A stretch of DNA of 64,000 nt from Olsenella sp. SW781 (GCF_012027725.1 NZ_SJOU01000002.1:62001-126000); one strand, 5' to 3'. Shown: positions 24,782-33,377, counted from the stretch's first letter. A program made the numbers and translations. The notes: generated by a model from the letters alone, not told the origin.

Positions 24782-24875
24782 TAAAAAGGGGACGGGTTAT
24801 TTCTCTCAGGGATTCCGGGACAGGCCCCGGGGCCTGTCCCGGAATCCCTGAGAGAAATAACCCGTCCCCTTTTTA
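24782..24875. repeat. Perfect 94-bp palindrome of the GGGACAGG family
   Basis: Left arm 24782-24828 meets right arm 24829-24875 at CCCC/GGGG with no loop; all 47 positions pair. The arm reads TAAAAAGGGGACGGGTTATT and later CCGGGACAGG. It lies between divergent genes (binding protein and esterase). Confidence 0.95.
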
Positions 24876-24911
24876 TAGACTTGTCTGGAAAGCTGACGGC
24901 GGGAGGGTGCC

Positions 24912-25742
24912 ATGCGTGTCGAGAGGATTGTGCTGCCCGGGTCCGGCTACGGGGCGAAGGCCGCCACGCTCACGGCCTACGTGCAGGACAACATAGAGGA
25001 CCAGGCCGTGCGCCGGAGGCCGGCCGCACTGGTCTGTCCGGGCGGCGGCTACGCGTTTTGCTCCGACCGCGAGGGCGAGCCGATTGCCTTGGCGCTCCTT
25101 GCCCGAGGCTACCAGGCCTTCGTCCTCGACTACACGGTGATCGACGCCACTGAGGCGGCCCCGCTTTTGCCCGCGCCGCAGACGGACCTCGCCCGCGCGC
25201 TGGCGCTCGTGCGCTCTCGTGCCGACGGCTGGCACGTGGACGAGGCGCGCATCGGGCTCGTCGGCTGCTCCGCCGGCGCGCACCTCTGCGCCACCTACGC
25301 GGCGCTCGCGCGAGACGACGCGTTTCTCGCTCGCGCGGGGGTCTCTGCCGCAGAGGCGCGCGTCGCCTGGCAGGTGCTCTGCTACCCGGTCGTCGACCTG
25401 GAGGCCGGCTGGCCGTCCGACCCCGCCTACGCCGCGCGCATCTGCGGGGAGGGCTCGCCCCTTCGGCACGCCCAAGACCTGGTGAGCGAAGCCACGCCGC
25501 CCACCTTCCTCTGGCACACGTCGGTGGACGAGACGGTCCCGGTGCGCAATGCCTATCTCCTTGCGGGGGCCCTCGCCGCGCACGGGGTGGACCACGAGTG
25601 CCACGTCTTCCACGAGGGCCGCCACGGTCTCTCGCTCGCCACGAAGCAGACCTCGCACTATGCCGGCGACGCCCTGCCCCACCTTGCCCGCTGGCTCGAC
25701 CTCGCCCTGGAGTGGCTTGACGAGCTCATGGGGGAGAGGTAG
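24912..25742 (+). CDS. Alpha/beta-hydrolase esterase (acetylesterase-like)
   Basis: 276 residues. PGGGY at 43-47 forms the oxyanion region, GCSAG places the nucleophile at Ser120, and TSVDETVPVRN and FHEGRHGLS supply acid and histidine. The layout resembles acetyl-xylan-esterase/BD-FAE-like enzymes that deacylate carbohydrates or small esters. No signal peptide. Followed after 2 bp by the EamA transporter gene. Confidence 0.85.
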   Translation: MRVERIVLPGSGYGAKAATLTAYVQDNIEDQAVRRRPAALVCPGGGYAFCSDREGEPIALALLARGYQAFVLDYTVIDATEAAPLLPAPQTDLARALALVRSRADGWHVDEARIGLVGCSAGAHLCATYAALARDDAFLARAGVSAAEARVAWQVLCYPVVDLEAGWPSDPAYAARICGEGSPLRHAQDLVSEATPPTFLWHTSVDETVPVRNAYLLAGALAAHGVDHECHVFHEGRHGLSLATKQTSHYAGDALPHLARWLDLALEWLDELMGER

Positions 25743-25744
25743 CC

Positions 25745-26650
25745 GTGGGGGAGAGGGACGCCCCGAAGGCCGCCCGTCCGGCGCGCTTCGTCGCAGCTGC
25801 GCTCCTGGCGGCCTGCCTCTACGCGCTCTCCACGCCGTGCTCCAAGGTCCTTCTCGCCGACGTGGCGCCCAACATGATGGCCGCGCTGCTCTACCTTGGC
25901 GCGGGCGTGGGCATGGCGGCGCTCGCGGCCGTGCGGGCGGCCGTGCGACGCGGCCCGTCGGACGAGCGGCCCCTCGAGCGTGCTGACGCCCCCTACGTCG
26001 TGGCGATGGTGCTGCTGGACGTGGTGGCGCCGATCCTGCTCATGGCGGGCCTCGCGCACGCCGCTCCGGAGAACGTGGCGCTCCTCAACAACTTCGAGAT
26101 CGTGGCGACGGCGGTGATCGCGTTTCTCGCCTTCCGCGAGCGGGTGGCGCCGCGCACGTGGGCGGGCATCGCGGTCATCACGCTGTCGTGCGCGCTTCTC
26201 AGCCTGGAGGGCGCGGGCGCGCTGAGCTTCTCCGCGGGCTCGCTGATGGTGCTCGGCGCGTGCCTTTGCTGGGGCGTGGAGAACAACTGCACGAGCCGGC
26301 TCTCCGAGAGGGACCCGGCGCAGGTGGTCGTTGTGAAGGGGCTGGGGTCGGGCGCGGGCGCGCTGGCCGTGGCGCTTCTCGCCGGCGACGCGCCGCCCTC
26401 GGCGCCCGACGCGGCCGCCGCCCTGCTCCTGGGCTTCGTGGCCTACGGGCTCTCGATCTTCTTCTATGTGTACGCGCAGCGCGGCCTGGGCGCCGCCCGA
26501 ACGAGCGCCTACTATGCGGTGAACCCGTTCATCGGCGCGGCGCTCTCGCTCGCGCTGTTCCAGACCATGCCCGGGCCGGCGTTTCTCCTCGCGCTTTCGC
26601 TCATGGCGCTCGGCGCCTGGCTCGTGACGCCGCGCGAGGGGGAGGCGTAG
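25745..26650 (+). CDS. EamA/DMT-superfamily transporter
   Basis: 301 residues, GTG start 2 nt after the esterase stop, so co-transcribed. Ten hydrophobic helices in two EamA repeats are visible; the first repeat ends ALLNNFEIVATAVIAFLAF and the second SAYYAVNPFIGAALSLALF, the usual family motifs with the conserved mid-helix residues. Probable metabolite exporter; substrate unknown. Confidence 0.87.
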   Translation: MGERDAPKAARPARFVAAALLAACLYALSTPCSKVLLADVAPNMMAALLYLGAGVGMAALAAVRAAVRRGPSDERPLERADAPYVVAMVLLDVVAPILLMAGLAHAAPENVALLNNFEIVATAVIAFLAFRERVAPRTWAGIAVITLSCALLSLEGAGALSFSAGSLMVLGACLCWGVENNCTSRLSERDPAQVVVVKGLGSGAGALAVALLAGDAPPSAPDAAAALLLGFVAYGLSIFFYVYAQRGLGAARTSAYYAVNPFIGAALSLALFQTMPGPAFLLALSLMALGAWLVTPREGEA

Positions 26651-26680
26651 GCGGCCCGGCCTCTCCGGGCGCATCCGCAA

Positions 26681-26782
26681 AAAAGGGGACGGGTTATTTC
26701 TCTCAGGGATTCTGGGACGGGCGCCGCGGCACACTTCGTGGCCTGTCCCGAAATCCCTGAGAGAAATAACCCGTCCCCTTTT
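26681..26782. repeat. GGGACAGG-family palindrome, 42-bp arms with 3 mismatches
   Basis: Left arm 26681-26722 and right arm 26741-26782, loop 18 nt, starting AAAAGGGGACGGGTTATTTC. A TATAAA at 26788-26793 follows directly and may be the -10 of the ahpC gene, so the repeat forms the upstream part of that promoter region. Confidence 0.92.
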
Positions 26783-26863
26783 CCGACTATAAATGCCAGT
26801 GAGTGGGTAACAAATCCCCAACCCCCGGAGGGGGACCAACCACTACCGGCAAAGGAGCCGACC

Positions 26864-27403
26864 ATGTCCCTCATCAGCAAGGAGATCTCCGACTTCAGCG
26901 TCAAGGCGTACCAGAACGGCGAGTTCCGCACCGTGACCAGGGCGGACGTGCTGGGGAGGTGGAGCCTCTTCCTCTTCTACCCGGCCGACTTCTCGCTCCT
27001 GTGCCCGACCGAGCTCGTGGACCTCGAGGAGAGCTACGAGGCCTTCAGGGCGGAGGGCTGCGAGCTCTACTCCGTCAGCTGCGACACCCACTACGTCCAC
27101 AAGGCGTGGCACGAGGCGTCAGAGCTCGTGGGCAGGGTGACCTATCCCATGCTCGCTGACCCGGCGCACGTGCTCGCGCGCGACTTCGAGGTCCTCAACG
27201 AGCCGGCCGGCATCGCCGATCGCGGCGCCTTCATCGTGGACCCCGAGGGCAGGATCCAGGTCTACGAGGTCACTGCAAGCGGCATCGGCCGCAACGCGGA
27301 GGAGCTCCTGCGGCTCCTCCAGGCGGCCAAGTTCGTGGCGGAGCACGGCGACCAGGTCTGCCCCGCCCGCTGGCGTCCCGGCGCCAAGGCGCTCGGGCGA
27401 TAG
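26864..27403 (+). CDS. ahpC: Alkyl hydroperoxide reductase C-type 2-Cys peroxiredoxin
   Basis: 179 residues from ATG 26864 with AAAGGAG upstream. The peroxidatic Cys47 is in FSLLCPTEL and the resolving Cys166 in QVCPARW, the typical 2-Cys AhpC pair. It reduces peroxides using a disulfide reductase; no ahpF lies beside it. The leader has a short CCCCCGGAGGGGG hairpin (26822-26834) before the ribosome site. Confidence 0.9.
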   Translation: MSLISKEISDFSVKAYQNGEFRTVTRADVLGRWSLFLFYPADFSLLCPTELVDLEESYEAFRAEGCELYSVSCDTHYVHKAWHEASELVGRVTYPMLADPAHVLARDFEVLNEPAGIADRGAFIVDPEGRIQVYEVTASGIGRNAEELLRLLQAAKFVAEHGDQVCPARWRPGAKALGR

Positions 27404-27407
27404 GAAT

Positions 27408-27452
27408 CGAGACGGGGGTGGAGCGGGCGTCGGCCCCTCCACCCCCGTCTCG
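27408..27452. terminator. Bidirectional terminator-like hairpin
   Basis: CGAGACGGGGGTGGAG (27408-27423) pairs perfectly with 27437-27452, loop 13 nt, between the convergent ahpC and radical SAM genes. No T-tract. Confidence 0.7.
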
Positions 27453-27469
27453 TCCCCTATCGCGGGAGG

Positions 27470-28912
27470 CTACAGCCTGGGCTCCGGCTGTCGGGTGAGG
27501 TCCCGGCCGAGGCGCCCGAGTCGCGAGACGTCCGTCGTGGCCTGGCCCTCGTTCCACCGCTTCCTCGTCTCGTGCATGGGGTCGGCCTCGTCGGCCCAGA
27601 GCCGCTCGGCCACCGGCGCCCAGGCCGCCGCGGCCGCCTCGGTCTTCTCGCGCAGCTGCTCGGGCGTCTCCTGCTCCACGAGGTCCGTCGAGTGGGCGCC
27701 CGTCTGCGCCACCATGAGCGGCAGGTCGTCGGGGTTCTCGAGCATGGGGCAGGGACGAAGGTGGTTGGTGTTGAACGGCTGGCCCTCGTAGTACTTCATG
27801 AAGAGCGGGGAGCGCAGCGCGTCGAGCAGGCTCACGTCGTGGATGTTGGCGTTGGAGTAGTGGATGAAGACGCACGGCTCCACGTCGCCCGCGGCGTTGA
27901 TGTGCAGGTAGCGCCGCCCGCCGGCGATGCAGCCGCCCACGAACTCGCCGTCGTTCTGGAAGTCCATCGTGAAGAGCGGCTTCTTGTCGCGCATCTCGCG
28001 CACGAAGCGGTACATCCGCTCGCGCTGCTCGGGCGTGGGCATGAGGTCCGCGGAGGCGGCGCGACCCACGGGCATGAAGTGGAAGTACCAGCAGAAGAGC
28101 GCGCCCTTCTCGATCATCCAGTCCATGTTCTCCTCGGTGGCGATGGCGTCGGCGTTGGCGCGCGTCCAGCATGCCGAGATGCCGAAGGGCAGCCCGTGCT
28201 CGCGCAGGAGGTCCATCGCGCGCTCGATCTTAGCGTAGGTCCCGTCGCCGCGCCGGAAGTCGGTGGTGTGCTCGTTGCCCTCGGCGGAGATGGCGGGCAC
28301 GAAGTTGGCCACGCGGATCATGTCCTGGCAGAAGGCCTCGTCGATGAGGGTGGCGTTGGTGAAGCAGAGGAAGGCGCAGTCAGGGTACCTCTCGCAGATG
28401 CGGATGAGGTCGTCCTTGCGCACGAGCGGCTCGCCGCCCGTGTAGATGTAGATGTGGCAGCCCAGCTCGCGGCCCTGGTCGATGATCGAGCAGATGTCCT
28501 CGTAGGAGAGGTTGAGCGCATGGCCGTACTCCGCCGCCCAGCAGCCGGTGCAGCGCAGGTTGCAGGCGCTCGTGGGGTCCAGGAGGATCGCCCACGGGAT
28601 GTTGCACTCGTACTTCTCGCGTGCCTTCTCCTGGACGGGCCAGGCGAGGATGTTGGCGTCCACGATGAGGGCCTTGAGCAGGCGCGTCCGCACCTCGGGG
28701 TTGAGCCGGAACGCCTTGAGGATGAGCTCGTACCAGTTGCTGCGCCCGTCGATGGCGTTCCTGAAGGCCGCCCGCTGCGTGGGGAAGACGTCCTTGGGCG
28801 TGTAGCGGTCGATCGTGTCCATGATCTTGGGGATGCGGGCCTCCGGGTCCTCGTCCACGTAGTCGATGAGCTTGTAGAGCGCCGCGCGCTCCGCCGTCTG
28901 GGTAAGCGACAT
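27470..28912 (-). CDS. Radical SAM protein with SPASM-like C-terminal region
   Basis: 480 residues from ATG 28912 (GGAAGGACC upstream; an upstream in-frame ATG adds 26 unlikely residues). The cluster motif is CNLRCTGCW with Cys117, Cys121 and Cys124, followed by YTGGEPL and the SAM-binding strands. A C-terminal Cys set (GGCIAGG, EPCVFIHYS, RPCPML) fits an auxiliary iron-sulfur cluster. An N-terminal helical domain (~100 residues) precedes the barrel. Family members modify peptides or cofactors; no precursor peptide gene is evident nearby. Divergent from a TetR regulator whose operator overlaps its promoter. Confidence 0.85.
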   Translation of the reverse strand: MSLTQTAERAALYKLIDYVDEDPEARIPKIMDTIDRYTPKDVFPTQRAAFRNAIDGRSNWYELILKAFRLNPEVRTRLLKALIVDANILAWPVQEKAREKYECNIPWAILLDPTSACNLRCTGCWAAEYGHALNLSYEDICSIIDQGRELGCHIYIYTGGEPLVRKDDLIRICERYPDCAFLCFTNATLIDEAFCQDMIRVANFVPAISAEGNEHTTDFRRGDGTYAKIERAMDLLREHGLPFGISACWTRANADAIATEENMDWMIEKGALFCWYFHFMPVGRAASADLMPTPEQRERMYRFVREMRDKKPLFTMDFQNDGEFVGGCIAGGRRYLHINAAGDVEPCVFIHYSNANIHDVSLLDALRSPLFMKYYEGQPFNTNHLRPCPMLENPDDLPLMVAQTGAHSTDLVEQETPEQLREKTEAAAAAWAPVAERLWADEADPMHETRKRWNEGQATTDVSRLGRLGRDLTRQPEPRL

Positions 28913-28963
28913 CCTTGGTCCTTCCGATGCGATCCCTACGGTTTCTGGAACCGAACGGTGCTG

Positions 28964-28999
28964 TTTATACCCATCTAGGAATAAATCCACAACTGTGGA
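28964..28999 (-). promoter_or_regulatory. Radical SAM promoter with overlapping dyad operator
   Basis: On the minus strand, -35 TTGTGG (28987-28992) and -10 TATAAA (28964-28969) are 17 bp apart. The -35 lies within the dyad TCCACA-AC-TGTGGA (28986-28999), and a half site TTCCACAG recurs at 29045-29052. This is the expected layout for repression by the divergent TetR protein. Confidence 0.55.
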
Positions 29000-29063
29000 A
29001 TACTAGGTATGTCTCTTCCATGAAGGGGAGCGAGTTGGCCACTATTCCACAGAGGGGCGGACA

Positions 29064-29663
29064 ATGGGGGATTCCTCACGGGGCGAGAAGAACGGTCGGG
29101 CCGTGGACCGGCGCGTGCGCCGGAGCCGCCGAGCCATGATGGGCGCCTTCGACCGGCTGATCATGACGACGCCCTTCGAGCAGATCTCCGTGAGCGCCGT
29201 GGCGCGCGAGGCGGACGTCGACAGGAAGACCGTCTACCAGCACTTCGGCGGCGTCGACGGGATCCTCGACGCCGTCGTCGAGGAGGCGGTGTCGGAGCTG
29301 CTCGACGAGGTGGAGGAGACGATGCGCGGGCGCGTGGGGGCGGGCGAGGACGTCCGCCCGCTGTCCGCCTTCTTCGACGCGCTCTCCGTGCACCTGGGCA
29401 AGAATGCCGCGCTCCGGCAGCGCTACTGCGAGCACGTGCCGACCGAGCTGCTCTTCGACCGCCTCGCGCGCCCGCTCGCCCGCCAGATCGCGGCGCGCGG
29501 CCTCGTGCGCGACGAGCTCTCGGACACGGAGCTGGAGATGCTGCTCGCGTTCGGCGTCGGAGGTCTGCTCTCGCTGTACCGCTGGTGGCTGCTCTCGGAC
29601 CGCAGCGTCCCGCTCGAGGAGGTGACGCGCCGCGCCGGCGCCCTCCTCGAGGCCGGCGTGTGA
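29064..29663 (+). CDS. TetR-family transcriptional regulator
   Basis: 199 residues. The N-terminal HTH is typical (ISVSAVAREADVDRKTVYQHFGG, about 41-63), with a preceding basic stretch, and the ligand domain is C-terminal. It is divergent from the radical SAM gene and two TCCACA-type sites lie between them. Ligand unknown. Confidence 0.87.
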   Translation: MGDSSRGEKNGRAVDRRVRRSRRAMMGAFDRLIMTTPFEQISVSAVAREADVDRKTVYQHFGGVDGILDAVVEEAVSELLDEVEETMRGRVGAGEDVRPLSAFFDALSVHLGKNAALRQRYCEHVPTELLFDRLARPLARQIAARGLVRDELSDTELEMLLAFGVGGLLSLYRWWLLSDRSVPLEEVTRRAGALLEAGV

Positions 29664-29684
29664 CGGCCCCCGCCCAGCCGCTCT

Positions 29685-29810
29685 GACGGGCGCCGGGGCT
29701 GACGCCCCCCATCTCACCCAGATAGAGCCAGCCGACGTATTACGCCCCGGGAGGGGAGAAGAACGTCGGCTGGCTCTGTCTGGGCGAACGTGGCGGGGAT
29801 GGCGCGGGGG
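29685..29810. repeat. 126-bp dispersed repeat, copy A, with 21-bp hairpin
   Basis: About 93% identical to 32613-32738. The hairpin arms are 29717-29737 and 29764-29784 (CCCAGATAGAGCCAGCCGAC side), 20 of 21 pairing. The loop side carries GGGGAGAAGAACGTCGGC, which includes the GAGAAGAAC word. Lies in the convergent gap after the TetR gene. Confidence 0.92.
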
Positions 29811-29832
29811 CGGCGCCGCGCCGGCGCCCCCG

Positions 29833-30201
29833 TCACGCCGTGAGTCGCTCGCGCAGCCAGCCGGCGAGCACGACGGCGTGGTTGCAGCGCTCGTCGCGGG
29901 CCGCGTAGAGCAGCGTGACCGGCCCGCGAGCGAGCAGGGCGCGGCATCTCTCGGAGAAGTCGGACGCGGCCTCGCTCGCGTCGAGCTCGGCGCGGTAGCG
30001 CGCGGAGAACTCCTCGAAGCGGCTCGGATCGTGCCCGAACCACCTGCGGAGCTCCGCCGAGGGGGCGACGCCCCTCTCCCACGCGTCGAGCGCCGCGGCC
30101 TCGCGGCGCAGCCCGCGCGGCCAGAGCCGGTCAACGAGCACGCGCGCCCCGTCGCCTGCCTCCGGGCCGCCGTAGACGCGCCTGCACCTCAGCTCGAACA
30201 T
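29833..30201 (-). CDS. DUF488 family protein
   Basis: 122 residues from ATG 30201 (GGAGG upstream). Characteristic blocks: RVLVDRLWPRGLRREAAALD, WERGVAPSAELRRWFGHDP, FEEFSARYRAEL and VTLLYAARDERCNHAVVLA. The domain has a conserved Asp/Arg/Cys set but no established function. Stands alone between two regulator-linked genes. Confidence 0.88.
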   Translation of the reverse strand: MFELRCRRVYGGPEAGDGARVLVDRLWPRGLRREAAALDAWERGVAPSAELRRWFGHDPSRFEEFSARYRAELDASEAASDFSERCRALLARGPVTLLYAARDERCNHAVVLAGWLRERLTA

Positions 30202-30274
30202 GTCCTGCCCCTCCCTTGCTCGGTCGATTGATGAAGGGGGCGGAGTGGTGGCGCCCCGCCCCCCCCTCACAGGG

Positions 30275-31840
30275 CTAGAGGTCCTCCTCCGGCGTGGAGA
30301 TCGGGGCGATCCCGAAGTGCTCGACCAGGTAGGCGAGCACGTTGGGCGAGACGAAGGCGGGCAGCGTGGGCCCGAGCTTGATGTTTCTGATGCCCAGGTA
30401 GAGCAGGGTGAGAAGGACGCACACGGCCTTCTGCTCGTACCAGGAGAGGATGATGGTGAGCGGCAGCTCGTTGACGTCGCACCCGAAGGCGTCGGCCAGC
30501 GCCAGCGCCACGGTCACGGCGCTGAAGGCATCGTTGCACTGCCCCATGTCCATGAGGCGCGGCAGCCCGGCGACCGTGCCGAGGTCGAGGTCGTTGAAGC
30601 GGTACTTGCCGCAGGCGAGCGTGAGCACCACGCTGTCGGCGGGGGTCCGCTCCACGAGCTCGGTGTAGTAGTTGCGCCCCGGCTTGGCGCCGTCGCATCC
30701 GCCCACGAGGTAGAAGCGGCTGATCTGGCCGGACCTCACCGCGTCGACCACCTTGTCCGCCACGGAGAGCACCGCGCCGTGCCCGAAGCCCGTGGTGAGC
30801 GTGGTGCCGCCGTTGATGCCGGTCATCTGCACGTCCTCGGGGTACCCACCGAGCTCGAGCGCCCGCTCGATGACCGGCGAGAAGTCCTTGTCCTCGCCGA
30901 CGTGCACGAGCCCGGGGTAGGAGACCACCTCGGTGGTGAAGACGCGGTCGGCGTAGCTCGGGCGGGGCGGCATGAGGCAGTTGGTGGTGAAGAGGACGGC
31001 GCCCGGGATGCCGTCGAACTCCCGCTGCTGGTTCTGCCACGCGGTTCCGAAGTTGCCCTTGAGGTGGGGGTACTTCCTGAGCTCGGGGTAGCCGTGGGCG
31101 GGCAGCATCTCGCCGTGGGTGTAGACGGAGACGCCGGTGCCCGCGGTCTGCTCCAGGAGGGTGTGCAGGTCAAAGAGGTCGTGTCCGGAGACCACGATGA
31201 AGGGGCCGCGCTCGATGCGCATCGAGACCTCGGTGGGCTCGGGGACGCCATACGTCTGCGTGTTGGCGCGGTCGAGGAGCTCCATGCACGCGTAGTTCTT
31301 CTCGCCGACCTCGAGCACGAGGGGCAGCAGCTCGTCCTGGCCAAGCCGCTCGCCGAGCGAGCGCAGCGCCCTGAGGAAGAAGCGGTCGAGCTCGTCGCTC
31401 GTGTATCCGAGCACCATGGCGTGGTAGGCATAGGCGGCCATGCCGCGGAGGCCAAAGAGCACGAGCGACTTGAGCGAGCGCACGTCCTCGTCGGGGTCGT
31501 TCCAGATGAGGTCGAGGTCGTATTCACCCGCGTCGCGGGCGGGGGAGAGGGCCTCGCGCGCGCCGCGCACCCGCGCCGTGAGCTCGCGCACCGTCTGGGC
31601 GTTGAAGCTCACGTTGGTGACGGTGGTGAAGAGCCCCTCGAGGACGAGCCTCGAGACCCCGGCGGGGGCATCCTCCTCACCCGCGACGCGCGCGAGGCCC
31701 ACGAGCGCCCCCGTGAGCTCGTCCTGCAGGCGGGCGACGTCGGCGGGCTTGCCGCACACGCCTGCCCTCCCGGTGCACCCGCTGCAGCCCGCGGTCTGCT
31801 CGCACTGGAAGCAGAACATCTCGTTTCCTGTCGTAGCCAT
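30275..31840 (-). CDS. hcp: Hybrid-cluster protein (hydroxylamine/NO reductase)
   Basis: 521 residues from ATG 31840 (AAGGAGG). The N-terminal cysteines (Cys10, 13, 19, 22 and 29 region; MFCFQCEQT, GCSGC) bind the proximal iron-sulfur cluster. Hybrid-cluster ligands are seen in VGEKNYACME, THGEMLPAHGYPEL, TTNCLMPP, LACGKYRF and MGQCNDAFSA. It protects anaerobes against nitric oxide and nitrosative products. Divergent from a Crp/Fnr regulator across a palindromic operator, which is the usual HcpR-like arrangement. No hcr reductase nearby. Confidence 0.95.
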   Translation of the reverse strand: MATTGNEMFCFQCEQTAGCSGCTGRAGVCGKPADVARLQDELTGALVGLARVAGEEDAPAGVSRLVLEGLFTTVTNVSFNAQTVRELTARVRGAREALSPARDAGEYDLDLIWNDPDEDVRSLKSLVLFGLRGMAAYAYHAMVLGYTSDELDRFFLRALRSLGERLGQDELLPLVLEVGEKNYACMELLDRANTQTYGVPEPTEVSMRIERGPFIVVSGHDLFDLHTLLEQTAGTGVSVYTHGEMLPAHGYPELRKYPHLKGNFGTAWQNQQREFDGIPGAVLFTTNCLMPPRPSYADRVFTTEVVSYPGLVHVGEDKDFSPVIERALELGGYPEDVQMTGINGGTTLTTGFGHGAVLSVADKVVDAVRSGQISRFYLVGGCDGAKPGRNYYTELVERTPADSVVLTLACGKYRFNDLDLGTVAGLPRLMDMGQCNDAFSAVTVALALADAFGCDVNELPLTIILSWYEQKAVCVLLTLLYLGIRNIKLGPTLPAFVSPNVLAYLVEHFGIAPISTPEEDL

Positions 31841-31919
31841 CTGGGCCTCCTTGCCCTCGGGACGGCCATCCGGCGGACGGCCTCTTCCTGACAAGGTTTA
31901 CCGCTCGCGTGGGGAGGCG

Positions 31920-31939
31920 TATGTTGTTTCTACAACATA
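31920..31939. promoter_or_regulatory. Palindromic operator between hcp and its Crp/Fnr regulator
   Basis: TATGTTGT-TTCT-ACAACATA is a perfect 8-bp dyad with 4-nt spacer, sized for a Crp/Fnr dimer. It is 13 bp from the regulator start and 80 bp from the hcp start. Confidence 0.65.
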
Positions 31940-31952
31940 GAGGGAGGCTCCC

Positions 31953-32630
31953 ATGGACTACACCGCGCTTTCACACTCCGTGCTCTTCGAGGGCTTGGAC
32001 CCTGGGGACATAGAGGGGATGCTCCCCTGCCTGGATGCGCGCGAGCTGAGGCTGGGGCGGGGAGAGCGCGTCTATCGCGCGGGGGACGTGGTCACGCGTC
32101 TGGGGGTCGTGCTCGAGGGCAGCGTGAACGTCGAGGCGAACTACTACTGGGGCGAGCGGGCCATCTTCGCGCACCTCGGCCCCGGGCAGATATTCGCCGA
32201 GGCGTACTCGGCGATCCCGGGCGGCGAGACCCTGGTGGACATCGTGGCCGCCGAGGACGCGACGGTCCTGTTGCTGCGGACCTCGTCCCTGCTCACGACC
32301 TGCGAGCGCGCCTGCCCCCGACATCACCGCGTCATCGGCAACCTCCTGCGCGTCTCCGCCGAGAAGAACGTCGCGCTCTCGCGGCGCATGATGCACATCG
32401 CCCCGCGCACCATCAGGGAGCGCGTCCTCTCCTATCTCTCCGAGCAGGCGGTCGAGCGCGGGTCGCGCTCCTTCGTCATCCCGTTCTCCCGCCAGGAGCT
32501 CGCGAACTACCTCGGGGTGGACCGAAGCGCCCTCTCCGCCGAGCTCTCGCGCATGCAGCGCGACGGGCTCATCGTGACCCGCAGGAGCCACTTCGAGCTT
32601 CTCGCGGGCCCGGACGGGCGCCGGGGCTGA
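31953..32630 (+). CDS. Crp/Fnr-family regulator, probable nitrosative-stress control of hcp
   Basis: 225 residues. A cyclic-nucleotide-like sensor barrel (about 10-125) joins a dimer helix and a C-terminal Crp HTH (FSRQELANYLGVDRSALSAE). The Fnr cysteine cluster is absent, so sensing is probably through haem or another ligand, as in DNR/HcpR-type regulators. Divergent hcp makes it the likely target. The last codons and stop (GRRG) fall in a dispersed repeat. Confidence 0.87.
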   Translation: MDYTALSHSVLFEGLDPGDIEGMLPCLDARELRLGRGERVYRAGDVVTRLGVVLEGSVNVEANYYWGERAIFAHLGPGQIFAEAYSAIPGGETLVDIVAAEDATVLLLRTSSLLTTCERACPRHHRVIGNLLRVSAEKNVALSRRMMHIAPRTIRERVLSYLSEQAVERGSRSFVIPFSRQELANYLGVDRSALSAELSRMQRDGLIVTRRSHFELLAGPDGRRG

Positions 32631-32738
32631 CGCCCCCCATCTCACCCAGACAGAGTCAGCCGACGCCTTATGCCCCGGGAGGGGAGAAGAACGTCGGCTG
32701 GCTCTGTCTGGGCGGACGCGACGGGGATGGCGCGGGGA
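32613..32738. repeat. 126-bp dispersed repeat, copy B, with 21-bp hairpin
   Basis: Second copy of 29685-29810 with about nine differences; the same hairpin and the same GGGGAGAAGAACGTCGGC segment. Its 5' end overlaps the last codons of the Crp/Fnr gene. Confidence 0.92.
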
Positions 32739-32764
32739 CGGTGCCGCCGCCTCCCCCCGTCACG

Positions 32765-33241
32765 CTACTTCACGGTGAGGACCGGCACGTCGACGGAGCG
32801 CAGCACGCCAAAGCTCACGCTGCCGATCATGCCGCGCAGGGCGCCGAGGCCGCGCCGTCCCATGACCACGAGGTCGATGTCGTGGCTCTTCACGTACTCC
32901 GCGATGCCCTCGACGGGGGAGTTGGAGATGACCGCGTCCGCCACGACCTTGCACTCGGCGCCGTCAAGCGACTGGTCGATGATCTCCTGGGCGTCCGCGC
33001 AGGCGTTCTTGACGACGGAGTCCATGAGCCGCTCGTAGGTCGCCGGGTCCGCGATGGCGTAGGGGGTGCCGATCCCGCCGTCCCCGAGCAGCGTGGGGTT
33101 GGGCAGGGCCGCCGAGGCGATGACGGTCAGCACGCTCACCCGCGCCTCCGGGTAGGGCCCCGCCAGGCCGAGCGCGATGTGCAGGGCGCTCTTGGCGTGC
33201 TCGGACTCGTCATAGGGGACCAGGATGTTTCTGAAGTACAT
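32765..33241 (-). CDS. Universal stress protein (UspA family)
   Basis: 158 residues. The N-terminal strand ILVPYDESEHAKSAL and the C-terminal ATP-binding loop GRRGLGALRGMIGSVS (G-2x-G-9x-GS) are diagnostic of the nucleotide-binding Usp branch. ATG 33241 is preceded by GGGAGG. GGTATAAC on the minus strand at 33280-33288 is a possible -10. The 136-bp gap upstream has no other gene. Confidence 0.9.
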   Translation of the reverse strand: MYFRNILVPYDESEHAKSALHIALGLAGPYPEARVSVLTVIASAALPNPTLLGDGGIGTPYAIADPATYERLMDSVVKNACADAQEIIDQSLDGAECKVVADAVISNSPVEGIAEYVKSHDIDLVVMGRRGLGALRGMIGSVSFGVLRSVDVPVLTVK

Positions 33242-33377
33242 GGTTACCTCCCTCGTGACGTAGCGTTACGCTTGAGGTGGTTATACCCCCTCGGCGCGCG
33301 GCCGGCCGAGGCCTCGGCGAGCGAGGGGGAGAAGCCCGCAGACGTGAGGCCTGCGGGGCCGCGGAGGGGGGCATGCG

